This document shows positions 6,943 through 12,389 of a stretch of 12,389 nt of DNA, in pieces. The DNA is from Chitinivibrionales bacterium (lineage in GTDB: Bacteria; Fibrobacterota; Chitinivibrionia; Chitinivibrionales; WJKA01): NCBI GenBank assembly GCA_014729375.1, contig WJKA01000679.1, positions 1 through 12,389 of the forward strand, in the 5' to 3' direction. The first letter of the stretch is position 1, and each line of letters opens with the position of its first letter. The notes under the pieces were generated by a model. That model made no database searches and was not told where the DNA came from. It saw only the letters and a list, made by a program, of their open reading frames with translations. Both the position numbers and the translations under genes were made by a program.

Positions 6943-9081
6943 TTACTCCCGTGGTGAATAGAATTTCCTTCGACGGTTGACAAGCCTTCGCCACCTGAAA
7001 AGATACGCTTTTTGCGGATGCGGAGTAAAGGGCCTGTCGGTTACCGACATGGGCGTCACCGGGATACCGTCCGGCCAGGTCCCCATAAACCGCTGGCTGA
7101 AGCTGCCGTTTCCCAGCGCAGTGTTCCGCGCAGCCGGATCATCAAAAAACACCGCCCGGGCAAGCGCATCGACAGTTTTGTATATCGCATAAAAATCAAT
7201 CCGGTCGATGTCTTCTGCATTGTGTGATATCGGGGCAATATGCTCAGCCCGTATTGCGCTGTTTTCCCTGATGTCGTTATGGACAACTAAAAAATCCTTG
7301 TTTGAATCCGGTATCTGGATTGTCATAAACAGGTCTTCGGCGATGCGCCAGTCGTTGAATCTGTCATCGTCAAAGACCTGCACAATCATCGCGGTGTGCG
7401 GCGGTATTTCAAGGAGCTGTTCCTGGGTGATATTACGCGCATACCAGGGCGCCATGAGATAGAGGAACGCGCCGTTTGACCCCCATTCTTTACGGACAAG
7501 ATAGTATTGCGCTATTGAAGGGAGCGCGCCCGCGCCGAAAGAATGCCCGGCAAAACCGATCCGTGTTGTGTCAACAATATGGCCCACCAGCTCGATAGCG
7601 GCCTCAAACCCCTTGAGCATGAGATCATACCGTGTGCGTATTGATGACAGGAATTTGCGGTGGAGCGATGATGCAAACACCACGATATACCCTTTGCTCG
7701 CAATAAACCTGATCAGCCCCTGGTACCAGTAGGGCGTTGACCAGGGGTAGCCGTGCGCAAACAGAATTACCGGGAGAAGCGAGTCGCTGCAGTCGGGAGT
7801 AAAAACATGGATATTGCCGTCACCCATGTCCGGATGGGGAAACACCCGTTCATTTATGGTATACGGGCCGTTTGAGCCGAAACCTTCTGTAATCGGATTG
7901 ACCACGCCAGTTGGCTCCTCAGTCATTGCAGGGTCCTCAAGCCCGAGGTTTTTGTCCCGCTTGTTCATAGTCGCGCTGAGGTAGCCGCGTCTGGTGACAC
8001 GCGGATCATATCGAAACGGCCGCCTGGCTTTGTAATGCGATTGATATTTCATGCGGGGGTTCATTGCGTGTTTCCAGAAATTCAGGTAATATGACTGGGG
8101 ATGGAGCAGGTAGGGCGTATGCATTACATCAAAAAAAGCCGGATGCCCGACAATGCCGGACAGTTCCGGAGTCTCCTTTCCGGGCACGCCTGAATTCAGT
8201 GCCACCGGTTTTCCCGCCTGGTTTTTATTAAAGCTGTAATCAGCAAGGGCGTCGAATACGCGATAGATTCCATACGAATCGAGCAGGTCGATACGGTTGT
8301 CGGTGGGCGTGGAGTGGTCTGCCGACAATGTGCAGGCCGTGCTCGAATCACTGTGAAGGATAATGTATGCTTTTTCTGAATAGGGGATAGTGATATTTTC
8401 GTAAATATCTTTTGCCATGCGGTGATCGTTGATTTCATCGTTTGCATACACCTGCATGACCAGTTTTACGTGTGAAGGGAAGCCGTGCAGCTTTTTCGGG
8501 GTAAGTGCATAGCTGTACCAGGGCGCGGTAATAAAGAGAAATGCGCCGTCCTGTCCCCATTTTTTTTCAGTGAATGCTTTGTGGGCCAGTGACGGCACCG
8601 CGCCGCCGCCATAGGAATGGCCCAAAAAACCGATTTTCGATGTGTCGATCCTGGCGCTGAAATGCTCTGTTGCAGCGGTAAATCCGGCCCACAGGGTCCG
8701 GTATGTTACCTCTGGATTGTATGACGCCTTTGCGCGGGGGTACTGCGCGTAGATCAGGCACATGCCCGTGCCGGCAATATGACGTATCAGCGACCGGTAC
8801 GTGCGCGGATCAGTCGCACCGATGCCGTGACAGAAAAAAATTACCGGACTCCTGCCGCGTGCCTCCGGCCGGTAGAAATAGACAAACGATTGCCTGTCTG
8901 CAGGATTTTGTATGCTGTCGACAGTGAACGCGTATGTACCGGGCGCTCCGTAGCCCGAATCCGGGACAAGGTCGCGGCATGTGTTGTGTTCTTCTGCCCG
9001 GGTCGAACCATAGCTGAAAAGGACCGCAGCAAAAACGGCAAGAGCGGTACAGGCGCGATACTTTTTATTGAGTGCTTTCAT
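6943..9081 (-). CDS. Exported protein with two tandem alpha/beta-hydrolase domains
   Basis: 712 residues. A signal peptide (basic MKALNKKYR, hydrophobic 11-23, likely cleavage after Ala29) exports it. Two homologous hydrolase domains follow, in the style of the dienelactone hydrolase/PAF-acetylhydrolase group. In domain 1 the oxyanion region is FFCHG (82-86), the nucleophile Ser156 in GHSYGGG (154-160), the likely acid Asp215 or Asp219, and the His is His256. In domain 2 the matching residues are AHG (442-444), Ser514 in GHSFG (512-516), Asp573 or Asp577, and His614. The nucleophiles are 358 residues apart, the length of one repeat. Each domain also repeats APWY and a HP-Q-Y-L-arginine-rich closing segment (327-346 and 688-706). 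Both triads look intact. The substrate is unknown; esters are likely. Its ATG overlaps the uvsE stop (ATGA), so translation is coupled. Confidence 0.88.
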   Translation of the reverse strand: MKALNKKYRACTALAVFAAVLFSYGSTRAEEHNTCRDLVPDSGYGAPGTYAFTVDSIQNPADRQSFVYFYRPEARGRSPVIFFCHGIGATDPRTYRSLIRHIAGTGMCLIYAQYPRAKASYNPEVTYRTLWAGFTAATEHFSARIDTSKIGFLGHSYGGGAVPSLAHKAFTEKKWGQDGAFLFITAPWYSYALTPKKLHGFPSHVKLVMQVYANDEINDHRMAKDIYENITIPYSEKAYIILHSDSSTACTLSADHSTPTDNRIDLLDSYGIYRVFDALADYSFNKNQAGKPVALNSGVPGKETPELSGIVGHPAFFDVMHTPYLLHPQSYYLNFWKHAMNPRMKYQSHYKARRPFRYDPRVTRRGYLSATMNKRDKNLGLEDPAMTEEPTGVVNPITEGFGSNGPYTINERVFPHPDMGDGNIHVFTPDCSDSLLPVILFAHGYPWSTPYWYQGLIRFIASKGYIVVFASSLHRKFLSSIRTRYDLMLKGFEAAIELVGHIVDTTRIGFAGHSFGAGALPSIAQYYLVRKEWGSNGAFLYLMAPWYARNITQEQLLEIPPHTAMIVQVFDDDRFNDWRIAEDLFMTIQIPDSNKDFLVVHNDIRENSAIRAEHIAPISHNAEDIDRIDFYAIYKTVDALARAVFFDDPAARNTALGNGSFSQRFMGTWPDGIPVTPMSVTDRPFTPHPQKAYLFRWRRLVNRRRKFYSPRE

Positions 9082-9971
9082 CCTGAAAACCGCGGGTCCT
9101 TTACCGCTGCTGTAACTGCTTTGAGCGCGCTGCGCTCCTTGTCCTTGATTTCCAGCATGCAGTCGAAATCATGGTTGCGGGATAGTTTCAGAAAGCGTTT
9201 GAAATCCCGTATGTCGATTGACCGGACATGCTTCCCGTTCCGCTCGTTTTTTTCCTGCGAGCTGTAGTCGATCATGGGAATGCCGTCGCTTTTTTGCCAG
9301 GTTGCCGCGGCCCGGGACAACGCTGCAGGGACCGTTTCTTTGTTGTTAAGGATCGAATGATGAAAAACATCAAAGAGCACCGGTATTCCAGTCTGTTCAT
9401 GAATCGCGCAGCAGTCTTTCAGCGAATACAGCCGATCATCATTTTCAATAACGAGCCGCCGCGAAATGATTGTTTCCAGCTTGTTATAGTGCTCAATAAA
9501 ACGGCGCATGCTTTCTTTTTTGTCTCCGTAAACGCCGCCCACATGGACCTGGACTTTAGCCGTGGTATCAAGGCCCATGCTGTCGAGCACCGCGGCATGG
9601 TACCTGAGCTCGCGTATGCTGTTGTCGATAATTCGACGCTCTTTTGCATTGAGAATGGTAAACTGGTCCGGATGCATCGAGATCCGGATCGAATGCTTTT
9701 TTATAAGCGCGCCGAGGGCCTTGAATTCTTGTGAAAAATACTTTTTCCAGTTCACGGCGCATATTGGATGAGATGCAAACGGGATTATGTCCGATGAAAT
9801 CCGCAAAAACAGCATCGAGTGTTCGATATTGTAGCAAAGGATTTTTTTCAGGCAGGCGAGATTTTTTCCAACGGTTTCGACAAGCCGTTTTTCAGAATAG
9901 CTTTTCAGCCTGAATGTGCCGTTGGCGGTGCAGTCGACCGAGCGGTTGATACAAGGGTAGCCTATTTTCAT
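9078..9971 (-). CDS. uvsE: UV-damage DNA endonuclease (UvsE/UVDE family)
   Basis: 297 residues, a typical UvsE length. It is a TIM-barrel metal-dependent endonuclease that nicks 5' of UV photoproducts and starts alternative excision repair in the cytoplasm. Visible family features are GYPCIN at 4-9 (Tyr5), MHPDQF at 99-104 with His100 and the photoproduct-probing Gln103-Phe104, VHVGG with His143, VIENDD with Glu176, LFDVFHH with Asp201 and His204, KHVRSID with His248, and LEIKDKE with Glu274. At the Lys-x-His metal/lysine site known from the Thermus enzyme it has Met-Ile-Asp (233-235, in PMIDYSSQ). ATG 9971 has AAGG 7 bases upstream. The stop overlaps the hydrolase start. No clear SOS operator was seen upstream. 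Confidence 0.93.
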   Translation of the reverse strand: MKIGYPCINRSVDCTANGTFRLKSYSEKRLVETVGKNLACLKKILCYNIEHSMLFLRISSDIIPFASHPICAVNWKKYFSQEFKALGALIKKHSIRISMHPDQFTILNAKERRIIDNSIRELRYHAAVLDSMGLDTTAKVQVHVGGVYGDKKESMRRFIEHYNKLETIISRRLVIENDDRLYSLKDCCAIHEQTGIPVLFDVFHHSILNNKETVPAALSRAAATWQKSDGIPMIDYSSQEKNERNGKHVRSIDIRDFKRFLKLSRNHDFDCMLEIKDKERSALKAVTAAVKDPRFSG

Positions 9972-10557
9972 GGATGCGCCTTGTTAAAACAGTTGCAGAT
10001 ACGCAAAAAAGTCAGGATTACTTGCCAGGTTGCTCCAGACAAGGTTTTTCAGGTAAAATACATGAAGCCCGGAGGGTAATGGATATGATACCGCCTGTTC
10101 AAAATAAGGGTTTTTCACCAACACGCACGAGTGCCCTGTATGACCAATCCATTAAAGGAAAAATGGTGGTGTGCCACTACCGTCCCCGATAGTGCAAACG
10201 TTAATCACTAAAGCAATTGATTATGCTGTTGATTGCATATCCGGCACATCAGCATGCGGTCCACAAGGCGGGCGCCACCCCGCGCCCCGGGGCGCTTTCT
10301 TTCTGCAGTTACTGTCGAACTTGGGTTAAAAAGGTAAGGTTCGAACATCGCCCATAGTTCATGTTGGTCTGCAACAGAGTAACGACTCCGGCCCAAGAGA
10401 AAATGTTCGGTCCGATAGGACCACAATACAAGCTTCAGATCAGCAAGCAGCCCACTTTACAAGCACTATAGCTCCGTAGCTGATATCTTCCTGTGCCGGT
10501 CCTTATCGGCATAGCTAAAATCAGGCATTTTCATGCTCATCCGGTATCCAGGTCTTT
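9972..10557. other. 586-base stretch without an intact gene
   Basis: The stretch separates uvsE from the DUF523-DUF1722 gene, both on the minus strand. It must hold the uvsE promoter, but no convincing -35/-10 pair stands out. A + frame from 9974 to 10192 (72 codons) has no recognisable motif and looks non-coding. The minus frame 10208-10426 may be a decayed transposase and is listed separately. A short imperfect palindrome, CACTA/TAGTG, at 10175-10194 is too weak to call. A+T content is higher than in the flanking genes. Confidence 0.6.
10208..10426 (-). pseudogene. Possible N-terminal remnant of an IS5-type transposase
   Basis: A 72-codon fragment has the order ADQHELWAMFEPYL (19-32), then a basic, Gly/Arg-rich RPGARGGARLVDR (45-57), then a hydrophobic MLMCRI. 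The N-terminal domain of IS5-group transposases (DUF4096) has the order (D-x-x-W-x-x-x-x-P-L-L ... GRPR-x-x-D-R-x-x-L-x-x-I). The rest of a transposase is absent and no clear terminal inverted repeats frame it. Chance resemblance is possible. Confidence 0.3.
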
Positions 10558-11496
10558 CTATACATGGTTCCTCAATTTCAGTTCTGCCGGGTGCGGATTG
10601 AGATAATACTGCTGTTTCAGATATGCCTGATCGTATTTCAGTACGTAATGCTTTATTAATGTTACCGGCACAATGAGCGGCACCAGGCTGGTATTATATT
10701 TGTCGATAACGTCAAGGAGTTCCTTTTTTTCTTCAGGTGAAAGCTGCCTTTTAAAATAGCCCATACAGTGCATGAGCACATTGACATTTTTTTTAACGGT
10801 GGCATGACGTTTCAGGCAATTCATCATTTCATTGAAATATTCCCGGGTGGTGTTTTTCAGGTCCTGATTATTTGCACCGGCAACAATTTTGCCCAGTACG
10901 CGGAGGTGTGCGGGGCTGTGGGCCATAAGCATTAATTTATGCCCGGTGTGAAAAAAAACCAGGCCATTGACCGAAAAATTATCGTCCGAAAAAGCTTTCC
11001 ATCGTGAAAAAGCAAAGATACGCTCAATAAAATTTTCCCTGAGCGTATCATCATGCAACCGCCCGTCGTCTTCAACAGGAATTTCGGGGAATTTCTCCAT
11101 GAACATGCGCGCAAACACACCGGCGCCGGCATAGGTCGGCATGCCTTTTTCGGTATAAATCTTTACTCCCCGCATTCCCGAACTCGGCGAACGGGTCTTG
11201 AAAATGAACCCGCAAAGGTCTTCACCGGCAAGCTGCGTAAGTCGCCTGCCGGCCCATTGTGTCATTTTGCCGGTAATATCCTTTTTTGTCTTGATTGTCA
11301 TAAGCCGGTTGCTTTCAGGCCTGCCCACAAGCCGCATCGCTTCACGGGGAATACTCAACCCGCATTCTACTTCAGGGCACACCGGGACCCAGTGCACGAA
11401 TTTTCCCAGCGTATCTCTGAGATACCGGTCGAGTTTATGGGTGCCGTCATATCGGACATTTTCGCCAAGAAGGCATTGGCTGATTCCAATTTTCAT
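10558..11496 (-). CDS. DUF523-DUF1722 fusion protein (YbgA-like), possible Fe-S desulfidase
   Basis: 312 residues with two domains. The N-terminal DUF523 domain (about 1-150) shows ISQCLLG (5-11, Cys8), RYDG (15-18), VCPEVECGL (39-47, Cys40 and Cys46) and SPSSG (103-107). DUF523 includes TudS, which binds a [4Fe-4S] cluster through three cysteines and desulfurises 2-thiouracil; the usual SPSCG cysteine is Ser106 here. The C-terminal DUF1722 domain (about 155-305) shows FHTGHKLMLMAHSP (182-195), HTNVLMH-like NVNVLMHCMGYF (237-248) and IKHY (281-284), as in E. coli YbgA, which is encoded beside photolyase phr. Its true role is unsettled; involvement in DNA or tRNA repair or modification after UV is an inference from such neighbourhoods. 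It starts 16 bases after the diguanylate cyclase stop, so they form one operon. Confidence 0.88.
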   Translation of the reverse strand: MKIGISQCLLGENVRYDGTHKLDRYLRDTLGKFVHWVPVCPEVECGLSIPREAMRLVGRPESNRLMTIKTKKDITGKMTQWAGRRLTQLAGEDLCGFIFKTRSPSSGMRGVKIYTEKGMPTYAGAGVFARMFMEKFPEIPVEDDGRLHDDTLRENFIERIFAFSRWKAFSDDNFSVNGLVFFHTGHKLMLMAHSPAHLRVLGKIVAGANNQDLKNTTREYFNEMMNCLKRHATVKKNVNVLMHCMGYFKRQLSPEEKKELLDVIDKYNTSLVPLIVPVTLIKHYVLKYDQAYLKQQYYLNPHPAELKLRNHV

Positions 11497-11512
11497 GACT
11501 GGTTTCCGCTTT

Positions 11513-12250
11513 CTATCTGATATGGTCCACTCTGTTTCTTCCCGATTCCTTTGCTGTGTACAGGGCCGTGTCGGCCTGGCGGATCAGTGTTTCAGGTGCC
11601 AGCTTTTTATCGGGAATGACACTTGACAATCCGCAACTTACCGTGACATACTTTGCGACACCGGATGCCGAATGGGGGATTTTCAGCGCGCTGATTCTTT
11701 TTCTCATAAACTCCGCGCTTTGCATGGCCTCATCCGCGGAAACAGTGTTGAGTACGACAATAAATTCCTCTCCGCCGTACCGCGCGACGATATCTCCTGC
11801 CCGGCGAAGGGATTCGCGAAGCACACCCGCGACCTGCTGCAGGCATGAATCTCCGGCCTGATGCCCGTAGGTGTCGTTATATCCTTTGAAAAAATCAATA
11901 TCAAGCATGATGACCGATATCCTGGTTTTTGCACGGAGCGCGATCCGCCAGTCCCGTTTGTACATGTCTTTGAAAAAACGCCGGTTGAATATGCCGGTCA
12001 GCGGATCATGGGTCGCCATCTCTTTCAACTGACGGTTTGTCTGGCGAAGGCGCTCGAGCTCCCGCTGGCGATGGTCTTTTCCCTGAAGAAATCTGCAGTT
12101 TCTGCCCACTGTCTCCCGTGAGGGATAGCCGGTCATTTGTTCAAATGCTGCATTGACATATATGATTGGATTGTCCGGCAGACGGGCATCGGTGATAACA
12201 ATGCCGTTATTGCTGGCATCCAGAGCCTGCTGCAATAGTGAATGATTCAT
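11513..12250 (-). CDS. Diguanylate cyclase with an abbreviated LOV-type PAS domain
   Basis: 245 residues. Residues 5-57 are the first half of a PAS domain of LOV type: GIVITDA (16-22), IIYVNAAFEQMTGY (29-42) and the flavin-adduct motif GRNCRFLQG (49-57, Cys52). The second half (the beta strands with the conserved Asn and Gln) is missing; residues 60-80 are a coiled-coil-like linker (RELERLRQTNRQLKEMA). The GGDEF domain follows: HDPLTG (81-86), LDIDFFKGYND (116-126), GGEEF (159-163) and an intact inhibitory RxxD (Arg150-Asp153) 5 residues before it. It should make c-di-GMP and be product-inhibited. AGAGG lies 6 bases before ATG 12250 and overlaps the end of the preceding hydrolase gene. No membrane helix is present, so it is cytoplasmic. 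Whether the PAS part still binds flavin is doubtful. Confidence 0.92.
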   Translation of the reverse strand: MNHSLLQQALDASNNGIVITDARLPDNPIIYVNAAFEQMTGYPSRETVGRNCRFLQGKDHRQRELERLRQTNRQLKEMATHDPLTGIFNRRFFKDMYKRDWRIALRAKTRISVIMLDIDFFKGYNDTYGHQAGDSCLQQVAGVLRESLRRAGDIVARYGGEEFIVVLNTVSADEAMQSAEFMRKRISALKIPHSASGVAKYVTVSCGLSSVIPDKKLAPETLIRQADTALYTAKESGRNRVDHIR

Positions 12251-12259
12251 AGGAAACCT

Positions 12260-12389
12260 CTATTGTGATGGTATTCTGCAATGACGTTTACAAAAATCTT
12301 CAATTCTGCCCGCGACGTTTTTGCCCTGCCGGTACACCATTGCATGCGTGCCGTTTTCAATAATTTCAAACTCGGCCTGTGGCATGTAC
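12260..12389 (-). CDS. Alpha/beta hydrolase, C-terminal end only (gene runs off the window)
   Basis: The last 43 codons of a minus-strand gene are present, ending in TAG at 12260-12262. The visible sequence includes AEFEIIENGTHAMVY and then a helix like GRIEDFCKRH. This is the layout of an alpha/beta-hydrolase C-terminus: a beta strand ending in a Glu/Gly turn with the catalytic His (in NGTHAM), followed by a closing amphipathic helix. Its stop lies 9 bases before the diguanylate cyclase start, so the pair is co-transcribed. The nucleophile and acid lie outside the window, so the subfamily cannot be fixed. Confidence 0.7.
   Translation of the reverse strand, partial: YMPQAEFEIIENGTHAMVYRQGKNVAGRIEDFCKRHCRIPSQ

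Noticed and set aside
8779..9267. 162-codon + ORF antisense to the hydrolase and uvsE
   Set aside because: It is antisense to two clearly conserved genes and has a low-complexity, Arg/Ser/Thr-rich composition typical of a shadow frame.
9974..10192. 72-codon + ORF divergent from uvsE
   Set aside because: No motif, poor third-position pattern and no clear ribosome site; it lies in an otherwise gene-free stretch.
10175..10194. CACTA/TAGTG imperfect palindrome as an IS end or operator
   Set aside because: The stem is only 5 bp with a 10-base loop, and no second copy was seen in the window.
11053..11520. 155-codon + ORF antisense to the DUF523-DUF1722 gene
   Set aside because: It mirrors a recognisable conserved protein on the other strand and has no motif of its own.

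Overview
The window (about 50% G+C by eye) looks like accessory chromosomal DNA from a bacterium that is probably Gram-negative and certainly not a typical Staphylococcus. That reading rests on two Sec-type exported proteins with a periplasmic look and on the mix of genes; the phylum cannot be read from the sequence. No rRNA, tRNA or CRISPR array is visible.

Region 1 (133-4808, + strand) is a compact operon: an exported TPR protein, then crtP, crtQ and crtO, then a SAM-dependent methyltransferase. Neighbours overlap by 14-16 bases or are 2-6 bases apart. CrtP, CrtQ and CrtO resemble the Staphylococcus aureus staphyloxanthin enzymes along their whole length, so the likely product is a C30 apocarotenoid acid that is glycosylated and acylated. 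A second CrtI/CrtN-family enzyme, the desaturase CrtN (5027-6508, - strand), faces the operon. Dehydrosqualene/squalene synthase (crtM or hpnCDE) and the aldehyde dehydrogenase are not in the window. The methyltransferase has no counterpart in the S. aureus operon.

Region 2 (6730-9971, - strand) is a second operon: a UvsE-type UV-damage endonuclease, overlapping by ATGA with a large exported protein made of two tandem alpha/beta-hydrolase domains, then a small predicted two-helix membrane protein.

Region 3 (9972-10557) has no convincing intact gene; it may hold a decayed IS5-type transposase fragment.

Region 4 (10558-12389, - strand) reads from the right edge leftwards: the C-terminal end of an alpha/beta hydrolase, a PAS-GGDEF diguanylate cyclase, and a DUF523-DUF1722 protein. 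The PAS domain carries the flavin-adduct signature of LOV photoreceptors (NCRFLQG) but stops right after it and runs directly into the GGDEF linker.

The window as a whole has a light/UV theme: photoprotective carotenoid, UV endonuclease, a relative of the photolyase-linked YbgA, and a LOV-like c-di-GMP enzyme. The most unusual items are the truncated LOV-GGDEF protein, its pairing with an alpha/beta hydrolase (an RsbQ/RsbP-like layout), the methyltransferase added to a staphyloxanthin-type pathway, and the duplicated hydrolase coupled to uvsE.
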